A stretch of 64,000 nt of DNA from Archegozetes longisetosus (lineage: Eukaryota; Arthropoda; Arachnida; Sarcoptiformes; Trhypochthoniidae). The notes below the pieces were generated by a model. That model was not told the origin of the DNA, made no database searches, and saw only the letters and a list, made by a program, of their open reading frames with translations. Made by a program: the position numbers and the translations under genes. The stretch spans positions 278,001 to 342,000 of the forward strand of contig JAEMBT020000010.1 in assembly GCA_018873245.2 (NCBI GenBank), written 5' to 3'. Positions 47,744 through 61,217 of this stretch are shown in pieces; position 1 is the first letter of the stretch; the number at the start of each line of letters is the position of its first letter.

Positions 47744-49724
47744 TATTGATACAAAATTTCGTTATTTACAGCAATGAGTCCAAACATAGAATGAGTATTT
47801 GCAAAGAGGCTCATCCACTTAAATAGGACGAAAGCACTTCGAAAAAACTTGTTTTGATAAAACATTATGACAAAAAGGGTTGACGGAAGAAATATCCTTG
47901 AGTTGCATAAGAGAAAACTTGTGATACGAAAGTACTACGATTAAGGGGCCTTCAGATCTATTATGACTAAAATTGTTTAGAATACTACATCAAAAGACAT
48001 TTAGATGAAAAAGATAAAACTAAACGAAATTTAGAATGTTTTTATTAGGCTTACAACTTAGAAATTGCAGTTGTCAATAATATTTGTACGAAACGAATAA
48101 ATAAACTGTACACAAAATTATTTAAATAACTAAAAAAAGACTGTGTTTAGAGAAGATAATTGTGGCAACAATCGTTCAAAAAAATTGCATTAAGTGGCAT
48201 AACCAAAATCTTTGTTCATATGTAAATTCGGATGTAAAAAAGTTGACGTCTCAATTATTCGAAATGATAATATAGATAAGCTATAAGCAGAATGTTTATA
48301 GATTTTTTCATGATAGCATTATTAAATTTAAAGAAAAGCTAAACATTCACAACACTAAGCTCTCTAAACTTTGTATTATGCAACGGCTTGACGAATTTTT
48401 ATGCAATTTGCATACTAGGTTGGAAAAAGGTTTTCAACAATTAGTAATTTTTAAGTTTTACTGCATTTCATTCAGTATTTAGACAGATGCTTAGGTAGAG
48501 CTCCTTTAAAGTTAAGTTGAAATAATATTTTATCATAAGAACTCCAAATTTCATTATCAATTGAGGAATGAAAAAGAAATTTTTAGATTTATAATGAGAC
48601 TAAACTTCAGAATTAAAATGCTATTAAAGTTTAGTCTTAGAAAGGAAAATAAGCTCTCTACTTTAATTGATAGTATGGCGCATATGGAAAGAAAATCAAA
48701 TGCATTACACTTTGAAATAAAATACTAATAAAACAAAATTGAACCTCAATAAAGCTAAACAATGAAGTAAATAAACTAACAATTTTGATTAGGTATTGCA
48801 ATGATGATAAAGTTTACTATTTTCATTAATCTGCATTTGCATCGGATTGCTAAAATGAAATCGATTTCTCAATACTTGTTATTTGTTAGAAGGAATCACT
48901 TAATGAATGTTAATTAGGAGTATATGTATTGAATAATTTACTCTCTTTAAACTATTTATGGCTGCCTCAAGGCAATAGATAACTGAAATGCTTTAATTTT
49001 TATAATCTATCTATAAAGAAGGTGAAAAATATTTGTGATCTTCTTTCTATAAAACATTAAATATCTCAAATAGATTCTGTGAAGTAATTTTGCTAATTTG
49101 CAATTTAATTTAAGAGTTTCTTAGATTTATTATTTTGTTTTTCTTCCTTTAGTGATATTTATTACTAGTACTAATCGTCTATAAGAACCAGACTGTCATA
49201 ATTAACTGAAGATATAACCTAACTCCTAAAGATAATTCTCGCATGTCTTAAGAGTGCAGCCTATGCTTATAAAGTACGTGTCTACTACTACTGATATCCC
49301 TTTAAAACGTCGTATTTTTCCTTAATTAATTGCTCTTTTTCTAATTAAAAATCCTGCGAAACTTTTACGAGATTTTTAATAAGATAGAAAAAGAGCATGA
49401 AATGTTTTGTATTATGAACTATAAACTATAATATAATTTTAAGTCGTAGTCTTGACTTCTTACACAACTAATAATAAAGTCTCGAACTTTATAGTACATC
49501 ATACTTTTCGTGAAACTTGTTCACATTATGGCAATAAAGAAATAAAACCCCACTAAGTCAATACTCACTTGAAAACGGAATAACGTATCAATTTCTAAAT
49601 TCTTTTATGCACTTTCTCTCAAGTAACAGTTGGATAATTCATAATAGAAAGCGTATGATCGAAGTTAAGATAAAATGTCCATAAGATTTTTTAATAAGTA
49701 GTATAATTAGAATTTATATACAGA
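47744..49724. other. spacer between iGluR-like gene and its pseudogene
   Basis: No gene recognised. It presumably holds the promoter of the minus-strand gene ending at 47743. Confidence 0.4.
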
Positions 49725-52080
49725 TCTAGACCATTCTCGCATTGATTGGTTGAATATTCTTCAATTCGTTCAACTATTGATTGATTTGCAATTTTATTAA
49801 AAATTCAGATGTTTAGGGCTTCATCTCAAAGCAATCGCAAAATAACGAGTAAATTCATCAAAATCGTGCGACGCATTATTAACCGAATGTAGATTGATGT
49901 AAAAATTGGTTATGAATTCAACTAAAATCGAATCCGAAATAAACGTACACTTATTCGTGTTAACTTCTTCCACACCTTTCTTAGCCTAGCCTAACCTAGC
50001 CGAATATGAACTTTGAGATTTTGCGACGTGAATACGAACATTTTTCTAGCTATCGGTTCCTTTGATTGAGAAAAGTATATGTAAATGTAGAAAGAAATGA
50101 TTGTTCCGTATTTGACTTTTGTCCGATCGACAAGATTATTGAATTTTTGTATGTTTCCGATGTTTGATTTATGAATTAGCGCCTTTATTCCTAATTTCGT
50201 AAGGGGTTCAGTGAAATAGAAATATTTGGACGTTCATCTGTTACTGTCAGGTCTACAATCGCGAAGTCTGTGTAATTTTGATATATTCAATATAAGTAAT
50301 TATTAATATAGAGATGAAAGCAAAAGGTATCTATATTTTTCAATCAAGTAAAGTGAGAAGGACTTAAGTGTTAGTTACCCACAGGATTCACTCAAGCCTT
50401 CAGTGCTAAACACAACTGAATTGCTCAATAAATTCTCAACTTTCGATTTGACGCACAAAGCATATCATGAGAAAATTGATATCGTGGGAACGTTTTAAAT
50501 ATTTTCTCTAATAAACTAATTGGATAACTGTTTGAAAAAGTGTTTCCATGCCCATTAACTCTTAACTTGATTAATGTTTGAAAAATGTTGCATCTGCTTT
50601 TCTTTGGCTGTAAATATGACTCACATTTGTTCCTATTTAGGGAAACCGGTACAATTTAAGGAAACCAGTACAATTCATATAACTATTATAAATAAGTTAT
50701 ATTCACAAAGCAATTAAACTACAATTGGTCAATAGCGTGAATTCTAAAAATTACAAGAGATTCATAAGCTTTTCCTTTTAAATCATAATAAGGATATCAA
50801 TATTTTTAAGTTTTATTATATCATATCGTTAATGTATAAATAAACAATTACTTAGACTATTTCAGAAGAAATTTTCTCATTCTATCACTTAAAATTTTTT
50901 GAGATTTTGTGGTCTAAAACCAAGTCTAATATCTGTATCAAAATTTGACTAATAATGTCAATTTATTTAATAAATGAATAATCCTAATATTTTTATTGTT
51001 AGAGTAGCCAATAGTAAGTCAACAAGAATTGATTTAACAAGAAAACTCAAAATATTATGACTTATAATTTTTATAAAGTCTGTTTTATGACTGTAGATAA
51101 TGATCGAGACTTTTCTTTGGAAAATCAAGCTTCCAGTGAAAAACAAACTTTTAAGTTCGTCATTTCAATTCAAATGAGTTTGAAATGAAAATAGATTACT
51201 AACGAATTCAATTATGATAATAAAAGCTTGTTAGATGAAATTTAACTTATATTGGTAGTAAACTTAATATTTAAACTCAACCCATCACAGGATGTTTGAC
51301 AAAATACTTGATATTACAGAATTATATCGAGTTAACATATATATGCTGATTAATAATTCATATTTGATTACATAATAGTCTATTGTGGCCTTCTTTTCTA
51401 GCAAGCAAAATATTATTTAAACATTAACTTGTAGCACGATAAACATATTTTTGGACCTTGGAAAACGTAAGAGAAATGCACTGATTATTTTTCAAGAAAG
51501 TTAAGTTTTATTTATATTACTTGAACTTAAACTACTTTCTTCAGTATACTTCAAGTCAAGGTCAGGTAATACCAGTTCTAATCCTACTTATCTCCGAGTT
51601 CTCGAAAACGTTGTTTAAATTACTAACCATTTTAGATCATTTAATTCATAATAATTGTGAAATCTGACTTTAACAACTGTAAAGTGAATATCTGGTCGCA
51701 AATCCTGCTCAACAATAATTTTTTGGGTTCGAAATTTAATACCTTAAGAGTTAGCACTATGCAAACTAGAACATGGGCACATCTATTCACGATAATGAAT
51801 GCCTTTAAGCCCATGTATGAGTTTAAATCTAATAATAAAAATTTCAATTTTCAATAAAATACAAATTGTCTGACTTAGAGTATTGTATACTTCTCCAATC
51901 ATACCATTCATTCTTTCAGACTCATCAACTTTGTCATAGTTCATAGCATGCGAGTGATACATTCAAAGCCAGTGATTTCTGATACCTTATCAATTAGGTC
52001 AATCATATATCGCTATATTTAGATTCTCCAGTTTTTGGGTCTTCATATCTTTAATTACATGACCAGTCCTTTGTAGAAAA
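49725..52080 (-). pseudogene. iGluR-type ligand-binding paralogue, pseudogene, also pore-less
   Basis: Degenerate minus-strand paralogue. Lobe 1 pieces are at about 52080-51880 (IDLIDKVSEITGFE, then MNGMIGEVYN). The second exon is at about 50270-49725: DFAIVDLTVTDER, a frameshift, YFTEPLTKLGIKALIHKSN, IGNIQKFNNLVD, VKYGTI, then GVEEVNTNKCTFISDS, LVEF and FAIAL. S1 is again joined directly to S2 through the same KSNIGN linker, with no room for membrane segments. The region equivalent to the neighbour's frameshift is in frame here (ISDSILVEF), and the ligand Glu is Asp. Several stops and frameshifts; no signal-peptide exon found. Confidence 0.7.
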
Positions 52081-54832
52081 TTATATATAAGTTTAATAAA
52101 AAAAAATTCACATTCGATATTCTCTAAACAGGCATTACCTTATAGTTAATAAAATTTGAAGAAAAGTTACAATTTTTAAAATATTAAACTAATTATTCAA
52201 AACTTTCAATTAAAAAATGTTTACAATTGGACTCTGGGATCCTTGAAACTAGTTATAAAAAATATGGCATTCACTCCCAATCATGTAATTCACCTATAGG
52301 GATGAACTTTTGTTACGATTATTTTCGCCACAAATGAACTCATATATAAGAATTACTACCATTTATCCAACTTAATTCCGAGCTGCAATGTTTATTATTT
52401 ACTATATTCTTTTATACAATTTCCTAATAATTTCAAGTGATTTATGCAAAGAATATATACTATCAAATCAAAAATTTATGTACCTTTTACTTTAAATATA
52501 TTCTTGATTGTATATATACTTCTCTTTAATTAATTTAATTTGATTGTAGAGACTGTATGTTGTCATTATATTGTGAATATATGACTCAATGCTTTATTAA
52601 TCAAATCAAAAACCTTATGCTCAGCTAAAAACTCAACAATGAGAAAACTTGAAAACACACACTCATTAATTATTTTTGTAACAGTTTTAAGCTTTAAGAG
52701 AATTTTAATTAAAGTAAATTGATATGTTTAATTTTTAATGTTTAATCATGAACCCAAAGCTCACCCGAAGAGAGAAGACAAAGATAATAGCTCTCTATAT
52801 GAAAAGATCGAGACAAGCAGTCAGTTGATGGCAATAAAGATGATCTCAAGATGAATCTGCTGAAAGTAGAAGACTTACAGTTAGGCCATTGTGCCTAACT
52901 TCAGATAAGAGATAACATAGTTTTGGCTAATTCTGAAAGGCCTTTCGGTAGTATATATATTAAAAGTATCAATCTATATTAAAAAATCAATTGAATCTAG
53001 GATGTAGTCCACAAACAGTCAGAATGGGTCATGAGCTCTTTCGAAGTTCTGACTTCGCTTATTCTTGACTAAGATTTTATTTCATGTAACTTTTCCTGGA
53101 ATTCTTCACTTAAATGGCTTATTTGATTTTCGAAACATTTTTTTCTCAATAATTGCTAGCTTTTAGTAGGTAAAATTATTGCGACAATTATACATATGAC
53201 TTGTAGACAGTTTCCATGCCTTCAGAAACTCTGATAGTGTAAAGTTTAGCCAGATTTTTAGAATGTTTTGACTAAGTTCTGGACATCTACAGCGAGTAAA
53301 ATTTACATATTTAAATTTAGTATAAGTTTATGATTATGCAAGACATACCTGAGATCTCTGGCCACTTTTTCTTCAGTCTGACCAATTATGCAATATAAAA
53401 GAGTATTTCAGGATAAGAACTCTGAACTTGATTACGGAGCTATAAAATCTCGAATGAGGGGCACAAAATTAGTTTTCTTAAGTTTGTGGTAGAATTAAGC
53501 TAACTCAAATTTTGAATTACCAGAAAATCGTGTGACTTAAATAAACTTAATTCTATAGGGGAAAAGAAAGCCTACGTCCCCTCAACTTATGATCTATGAC
53601 TCACCGAGTCGTTTAAGTTTAGCTTCACTGATTGATTTTCAATTATAAAAGTATTGAAATTTTTATGTTAGAGCTAATAGAAAAAATTGAACATAAGCAA
53701 TCATTCAGAAACGTTGTTCCTCTTAAAACTGTTTTTTAAAATATCGCATGAAAGGGTATAATTTTAAGCAAATTTTTGATAAGGCTTTCGGTTGATAAAG
53801 AAACGAGGATAGCTTCAAGTATTTAACTTAAATCAATTTTTAATGAGGAAGAGCCGGAAAAATCCTTGAATCGCAAACGTTTTGTTTATGTATGCTGGTT
53901 TTATTACTTAATATGATAGATTGTCATTCTAATTACTCTCTGTTTAGCTATCTTTATATTGAATCGCTAAAGGGTAGATTACTTCTTTCAGAATGAATGA
54001 ACTGTTTTCATGAATGAGCTGATATCTTTCAAATCAAAGATGACATATCTAAGTAATATTTGAGCGCATACCAGTTACTCTTAAACTATTTTATACCGAC
54101 ATACATGGTCTTTTATTGATTTATATTCCTATCTGTGATTTTTATACTTGATACGCATGTATGTTGATGTAAAAATGGTTTGAAGGATGTTGGTACTATC
54201 AACAAAAAGAATAATGGTTAAACCTGGCGCTAAATATTAAGGGATCTTTTATTAGCATTACGAAAATATGTTAAATTAGTTAAATGAGTATAAATATAGA
54301 GTTGACTCATTGCTTGAAATTAAAAAGTTTTGTAACGAAAAGATCTGATTAGTCAATTTTTTCTTACAACATCTAACTTATTAACATTAATAAGCTCAAT
54401 TAGTATTCTCTTAGAAACAATAAGCACTTTTGAACGCATTTTTTGTTTTCAAGCCACTAATCTCTATGCTGATAGTGCATATCCACACATAACTATATAG
54501 ATATGGTTATCTTAGATTTGGAAGACATTATCACAGAATCAAAGTACAGAGTCCTGCTAAATGAATATCCCAAACGAAATTTGTACTTTTTAATTTGAAA
54601 AAGCTAACTGTAATTATTATCACTTTTGACACTTTATAGTCAACACCTGCCTTTCTAAATGAAAGGCATACAGAGATTTAGATACTGTCAATATGGTATG
54701 TTGGTCTATCTCAACTCAAGGTTAGATCTACGAAATGAAATTAAGTATAACATCAGATATTATACAACTAAAGTATTTTAGTTTAAAACATTATTTCACT
54801 TCAATATCTTTCACCTGATTCAGCAAAAGAAT
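52081..54832. other. intergenic, one dispersed repeat
   Basis: No gene recognised. Bases 53690-54005 match the reverse strand of 31010-31330. The 3' part is the upstream region of the oxygenase gene. Confidence 0.45.
53690..54005. repeat. dispersed repeat, inverted partner of 31010-31330
   Basis: Shares AGCTATCTTTATATTGAATC and surrounding sequence with the reverse strand of 31010-31330. Confidence 0.7.
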
Positions 54833-55886
54833 ATGGCAACCGATTTTACTAAATTACCAATAATTGACTTATCCATTCTGGATAAGAATAAGGCGACTAA
54901 AGACGAAATAAAAGTTTTGGCCAAACAAGTTCGAGAGATATTTGAAACCGTTGGTTTTGCTTATTTAGTTAATCACCAGGTATCTGTGAAACATTCCAAA
55001 GTATTCGAACTGACAAAAAGTTTTTTCGATTTGCCAACTTCAAGTAAACTAAAGCTTGCTAAAAGAACATTCGTTAGTTCAAATCAGAACACTTACAGAG
55101 GTTACTTTCCTCTACAGAAAGGAGATTCATCATACAAAGAAGGTAAAAATTTACAAACTATAAAAGTAATAGAATATGAAAAATATTCTTAGATGAATGT
55201 GCTTTTCAGGACTTGAGATCGGTCCTTTCAACGACACACAGTTAAATCACTGTACTAAGAATGGTGAAAAATTCAATCTACTTGAAGCTAACGTGTGGCC
55301 TGATGAGTTTGAATTGGCAAATTTTCAAAAAGATGTTGTTCACTATTACAAAGAATGCCTTGAACTCGGTGACAAGATTATGCGTCTAATTGCTATCTCC
55401 TTTGACTTGGATGAGTTCTACTTTCGCCCTTTTTTCAAAGAAACTGTCTCGACATTAAGATTTCTGCATTATCCCAAAAGATACGATAGTGAAAAACAGA
55501 GCGATTCGACAAATGTTCAGCTATCATGTTCAGAACATACTGATTCTGGAATAGTAACATTATTAGTTCAAGACAAAACTGGTGGGTTAGAAGTGCGAAA
55601 TTCTCGCGGTAACTGGATACCAGCTCCGTATGTTCCTGAATCGTTCGTGGTCAATTTGGGAGATTTGATGAGCATATGGACAAATGGAAAGTTTGTTGCA
55701 ACTTATCATCGCGTTAGAGCTGTTCGAGAAGATAGATATAGCATACCATTTTTCTTTGAACCTAATTTGGACGCTGTTATTGAACCGCTAGAAGTTTGTG
55801 CAAAAGGAAGCCCAAAATATGATGCCGTTTCTTATGGAGATTTTGTTAAATCGAAAATGGCAACTTGGGTCGAATATCAAGGTTGA
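54833..55886 (+). CDS. isopenicillin N synthase-like 2OG-Fe(II) dioxygenase
   Basis: Exons 54833-55142 and 55210-55886, with a 67-base GT/AG intron in phase 1, give 328 residues, the usual length for the family. The N-terminal DIOX_N region has LPIIDLSIL and VGFAYLVNHQV. The core has the iron triad H213 and D215 (SEHTDSG) and H270 (ATYHRV), followed by R279 and S281 (RYSIP). These positions nearly coincide with the fungal isopenicillin N synthase numbering (H214, D216, H270, R279, S281). Cytosolic, no signal peptide. The family includes isopenicillin N synthase, plant gibberellin and ethylene enzymes and many uncharacterised proteins, so the substrate is open. The intron and AT-rich codon use show a resident nuclear gene. 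Relatives known in springtails are thought to be horizontally acquired; that history is possible here but not shown. Confidence 0.9.
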
Positions 55887-56494
55887 CTTGTAGCTTTATC
55901 TATTTTTGTGTAACTATGACTTATTTTCATTCTTTACAATGCAGATGACACTGAGGTGGCTTTAAATTGAAAAGGCTTAAATATTATACAAATAAGAAGT
56001 TGCTGCAAATAAAAAGAATCATACGTCAGAGTAATTTGACATTTGAATCATTTTTGCGGGAATAACTCAAGTCTCAATTTCAATTTTAATATTCACTTTC
56101 CGTAAACCTTAATATCGAGCCAAAGTTGCTGACTCATTAATCTAGTCATAGTAATTTGCGGGTGTTAGTGATTTAAAAACCTAATGGGAAATACTTAGAT
56201 ATATTACTAACACGACTAAAAAATAAAAACAATAAAATATCTTTTAAGTGAAATATTAATTCATAATGAATTAAATTTTCCACTGTCTTCAAAACTTCAT
56301 GATGGACTTAAATAAGTGATCCAAAAATGAAATATTGCGAACTGAAAAGTTTTTTCTTATGTCTGTATTATATGTCTTTAGATGCAATTAATTTATATCT
56401 AATTTGAGAATATTAAAAAATAGCTTAAATGTGGTCCAGAAAGATAATTTATTTCTAATTGAAAGTTATTTTAGTTTAAAATGAAATCAAAAGT
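55887..56494. other. spacer between convergent oxygenase and carboxylesterase genes
   Basis: No gene. Bases 56250-56494 are the carboxylesterase 3' flank, duplicated at 17363-17630 and 25439-25706. Confidence 0.6.
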
Positions 56495-59038
56495 TCATTC
56501 GATTCCAAAATATTGTTTCCAAAGTCCGTCACAATTACCACGATAAGGATCATTGAATAGGTGACCAAAGTTTTTAGGATTCAATTCCATGACCTTAGGA
56601 GAAACTGGACTCTGTTCTGAGGCTCTAAAAGTTGGCCAATCTGTCACATTCACTCCAAGAGTATTAGCCACAGAATGTGATAACGGATTTCTACAATGAA
56701 AAATAATAGAAAAAATATTGAGATAGATGAAAATTATTATCCTGGTAATAGGAAGAATACCCATCTTTAGCAAAATTAGTCCACAACTTGTTGACCATAA
56801 CACTGAACTCATAGTCAATTTCCGAAAAAGTCGATTTATTTTTTATGGGATAGCCGAAAACGAAGGGTATGTCATCGCTGTGACAAATACCTTTCCATTC
56901 TTGTTTATGACAACCAGAAAGGATATTGTTATAACTAAATTCATAAAAGTAGACTTTATTATCGGCTGAATTTTGAGCCAATTTTTCAGAAAAGTAATAA
57001 TTCGGACACTTTATGATTGTGTCACTAAATATAGCGACATATGCTTTACGTAATAGTAATTGATTGCTTTCATCGATATGTGATATATAGAAATCGTATA
57101 TCATGTCAATAAATGCGTCACTTGATGACTTGAAATTCATTTTGATTTGAGTTTTGATTTCGTCTTTTGTGATATGTGCAGAACTATTGCTCAACTTATG
57201 TGTTCCAAAATTGCCGCCTGCGACCCAAGTCGTGCCTTCGCTTTCTGTCACACCAGCCATCACTTCAATGCCTATCAGATGAATTAAAGTGAAATTTTAC
57301 GCAATAAAAACTTTGAATATTTTTGTTACAAGTGCAAAAATTTTCATTATATGGTGTAAAAATGAAGATCTCAGGTTTTCTCAAATTATATTACTAATTG
57401 GTCAATATTGTGATCCCAATAGATATGCGAAAAAAGTCACAAAATCTAGATGATTTTCAATTAATATATCTAGTTACAATCATTAAGTCGTAAAAATTAA
57501 TTAGCTAATATTCTGAATGAATCAATTGCAATTAATTGATTTAAGGAATAATAACAAATTGAACTATTTACAGTTTACAGCTCGCACTTCGAGCAATGAA
57601 AAATTAGCTTTCGTTAAAAATAATTCTCTATACTTTTGAGTTCACTCACAAATCAATAAATATTTCTTGGAAAAATAACATGATGAGTCATATGAAACTT
57701 CATAAATCAACATGAAAATTACAAATTTCACAAAATCTTCAGTAAATTAATGAAATCAACATATATTTGGATGTAGCGAACGGATAGGTTAAAACTGTCA
57801 ATATATTAGATTTAATTGTATACTCGGAGAAAGTAATTAGAGTTGAACTGAGTTTTTTAAATCATAGCTTAAACTTCAAGATAGTTTATAAAGCAATGTC
57901 TACCAAAAATAATCATGGATTCTCACAAATCAGAGAATTGCTTGAAACTTTTATGGGATTAAGTACGAAAAACCAGTTTCAGGATCGTGTATAATTTTCG
58001 ATATTCTACCTTGAAACTAACAATATTATTTTAAATCGATGTGCTAACAATATTCAGCGCAAACTTTTTAGGATTAAGCATCCAATACTAAGCTATAGGA
58101 TAAATACTTTTTTGAAATTCTCCAAGTTTTAAGGCGTCCTCGATCTTGTGTGGAAGTATTTCATTTTCAAAAACAAGAGACGGATTGAGTGAATTGTGTT
58201 CCACAATCGTTTTCGGTTCAACTTTTCTCAAGCAATCCAACCAATTGCTATCATTTGAACAACCAATAGATTCACTCATTTTTCGGGCAGCACTCAAATG
58301 ATAACTACTATTATAATTGCGATAATTCCTGAAAAAATAGGCCCCGCTTTGCATAATGGCTCTTTTGAATAGATTCCTAGAAAGCGGCGAAACAATGAGT
58401 GCGCTCACAGACCAGCTGCCAGCCGACTGACCAAAAATAGTGATCTGTTCGGGATCACCACCAAAACGATTGATGTTTTCGCGAACCCACTTCAAGGCCA
58501 TTATCTGGTCGTAAATACCGACATTTCCGGGAGCTGACGGGTCACCACCGTATAAGAACCCAAACGGGCCAACTCTATAGTTAATACTGACCATAACTAC
58601 ACCAAAAGAAGTCAAAGACTGTCCATAGACATATCCGTTTCCATCATGAAAACCTCCACCGTGTATCCAAAACATTACTGGGCGTAATTTAATATCCGTT
58701 TTATTTTCTGACCATATGTTCAGGTATAGACAGTCTTCGCTTTGGTTATGCTTTTGGGCTGCAGTTGACGTTTGCCAGCAGATATTTTTCGCATGTGTTG
58801 CGTCTAAGGTTTGGTTCCATTTTGTGATTGGTTTTGGTTTCCCAAACCGATTGTTACCAACCGGTGGTTCAGCATATGGTATACCCAGAAATTGGTTGAG
58901 TTTATGTTCATTAAAGTTAATGACTGTTCCTTTAACCGAACCCGACTTTGTTTCGACTATAACTGAATTTTCGCAATTTATTGAATAAAAATTGTAAATT
59001 ACTACACAAAATACAATTTTAATGTAATTCGACTTCAT
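56495..59038 (-). CDS. type-B carboxylesterase, secreted
   Basis: Minus-strand exons 58108-59038, 56761-57271 and 56495-56690, phases 1 and 2, give 545 residues, normal for the carboxylesterase/cholinesterase family. The signal peptide is IKIVFCVVIYNFYSINC. The active site looks complete: oxyanion hole HGGGF, nucleophile S205 in GQSAGS, acid E322 in VTESEG, and H441 in CHSDD. Cys pairs fit the usual disulphides (EDCLYLN loop). The first intron donor AAAAAA/GTATTT at 58108/58107 is chosen over reading on to a stop at 58088, because it joins in frame to the conserved MAGVTESEG strand. By family it hydrolyses carboxylic esters such as xenobiotics or lipids. No C-terminal membrane anchor is visible. 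A deleted relic of this gene sits in the Gr repeat units. Confidence 0.92.
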
Positions 59039-60262
59039 GTTTAGATATACAAAGTACTGGAGCTAAAGTAATATTGTTTCTCTTTATCGGATTCACATGA
59101 GAATGCGTTTAACCTTCTAACACATGCTTTTCAATAACTTACAAGAGATAAGTATTATTTTTTACATTTTATATCTACAAAATTATTTGAGTTTTTATTC
59201 TAAATCCTAAGATTATTACGACATGTTCTGATTTTAATAAATAAAAAATGAATAACATCTTAATTGTTTTTATCTTAAAGACTGTAAATCTATTTAACAT
59301 TTCAGATAGTATTTATTACTAGAAATGATTTCTCATTAGATGGATAGAAAACCAAAGTATTCATCCTATTTATGTTAGGATTTTCTCTTAACTATTCAAA
59401 CCAGTGGTTACATTTAACCTTATAAAAAATACTTAGGAATACCAACTCTCTATCCTTCAGTGCAGCTGTAAAGCTTGGGATTAAAATTTTATCCTTTGAT
59501 TTCAAACTTATGGAAAATAATTATGAAAGATTATCTTATGGTCCCCCATTTGAAATTTTTTCTACAGCTTTCACTCGATAACATGTTGACATCCCTACTC
59601 ACACACTCGTTTGTAGTAAACGTGTTTGTACAACCATAGACATTCATTTTAAGTGGAATTCAATATAACTGAACTGAATGAATGAACTATGGGTTCTGTG
59701 ATTAGTGCAGGATATGCTACTCTATAGGTAAATTAGGATGTATAGATGAATAATCTTTCAGATTAAATAATTGTGAACATTCATGATTCAGAAGGTAAAT
59801 TCGAGTCAAAACTAAAAAATTTATTCGAGTATTAGCTAAAATCTTGACAACTGAACCGATAATATGAATCTGAGCCCAATGTGAATAATCATTTAAAATA
59901 TAATAGAGAATTTGTTACTACCCATAAAATAATAAAATCATATTCTAGTTCTTATGTTAGAAAGCTGTAAATTGTTTATAAGAAATAGCTTTCAATAGGT
60001 GAATCCCATATCGAGTTTAAAGACTCTTTCGATAGATGTTAATGGCTAAAAGAAATTTAAAAATTCTTTCAACTGGATTTCCGAAGAACTTAACGAAAAA
60101 ATTGAACTAAATTAGTACGTCTTAGATTTTGAAGAAATATAAGAGCCATTCTACAACTTATATACAATATTAGATTCGTAATTAACTGAAGCGGCGGATA
60201 ATATGAATTTAGAAAATAAAATCATATGCATTACACACGCGTATCAAAACAAGAAACGTATT
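59039..60262. other. upstream flank of carboxylesterase, partly duplicated in Gr units
   Basis: No gene. Bases 59703-60262 match the reverse strand of about 16745-17302 (and 24821-25378). Confidence 0.6.
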
Positions 60263-60269
60263 AATAAAT

Positions 60270-60848
60270 TCATTCCACCATAAATTACTTGATATAATAT
60301 GAAGCATAAAAGTGTGACATAAAAGTATACAAAATGATAACGAATAGTGACCAATATTCGAGGTTATAGCACTCGATCTCTCTAAAAATGTTATCATACA
60401 GCTTTATAATAGTGTTAGTATTCATACGAAGTCTACCAGTGTGTTTGAGTTTGGTACAGATTTGGTTTCTTGTATTTTTTAGCTTAAGCCAAATGTGTAA
60501 GTAGATTATATGACAATAAATGATTTGCCAGCAAATAATATTTGTGGCAAAATATGAATAAATCGAGAATTAGTGTTCCATGCCTATGTCCAATGAAATC
60601 TAAAAGCGAACAATTAATGGCTAGTATCAGAGCGGATGCTATAAATACAAAGCTGGAAACTAATATATTGTTAGAAATTGAGGCCAATAAGAAAAAGACT
60701 TTGGCTTTTTAAGTAATTTTCTAATATCAGATTCTCTGTAGAGTTCAATATTTATTCCTGACATCATTAGAATGATTTGAGCCATGATATTATACCACTT
60801 TTTCTGAACAGGTATACTAGCTGTGAGGCTACTAATATTAGCAGACAT
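60270..60848 (-). pseudogene. divergent gustatory receptor relic
   Basis: Three frames in order resemble successive Gr parts: KKWYNIMAQIILMMSGINIE, like KLFIWTQIFDMMRGKICPA of the intact Gr, then a hydrophobic stretch (SSFVFIASALILAINCSLL), then IIKLYDNIFREIECYNLEYW with a following membrane helix. Frameshifts near 60690 and 60500. It is cut at about 60262, where carboxylesterase flank begins. Assignment rests on pattern similarity only. Confidence 0.4.
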
Positions 60849-61060
60849 CCATTGTACTTTCTATAAAATGGGCCAAAATATCGTGATTTATTTTATCCCA
60901 AGTTGATTGAATAACTTGTTTCCATTCAGACACAGACCTCGGATCCATACATTCGACTTTATTTTTCATCGTTCTCTATACATCTTCAATGCAATTGCAG
61001 TCTAGGAAATTTGCTGGCCACTCGAAGGTGACTAAATCATTGTCTTTCATCGAATGCTTA
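60845..61060 (-). pseudogene. Tc1-like transposase C-terminal fragment
   Basis: Reads FEWPANFLDCNCIEDV, a stop, then TMKNKVECMDPRSVSEWKQ and WDKINHDIL, matching the region around the last catalytic Glu (WPxxSPDLNPIENVW) of Tc1 transposases. No element ends found. Different family from the element at 61218-62317. Confidence 0.6.
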
Positions 61061-61217
61061 GTAAAATTTCTGCAGGAATCCCTTCTCTTTTCTTTTTAAG
61101 ACATCACAAACAGTTGAATAAGAAACACCTTCTCTTTTGATAATTATAAACTTGTTAATTATGCCAAAATCATAAATTATTAACATTCAACCGATTTTCA
61201 TATTCCATCACAATATA
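61061..61217. other. short spacer
   Basis: Nothing recognised between the two Tc1 relics. Confidence 0.3.

Noticed and set aside
52748-52828. Short frame MNPKLTRREKTKII followed by ALYMKRSRQAVS, resembling a transposase helix-turn-helix start.
   Set aside because: Only 26 residues, no further homology downstream and no element ends; too little to call.
54833-55886. Bacterial contamination as source of the oxygenase gene.
   Set aside because: It has a 67-base GT/AG intron, AT-rich codons like its neighbours, and lies next to a typical animal carboxylesterase.
58088-58107. Carboxylesterase ending at the stop at 58088-58090 as a truncated protein.
   Set aside because: The donor at 58107 joins in frame to exon 2 with the catalytic Glu and His, giving a normal-length enzyme.
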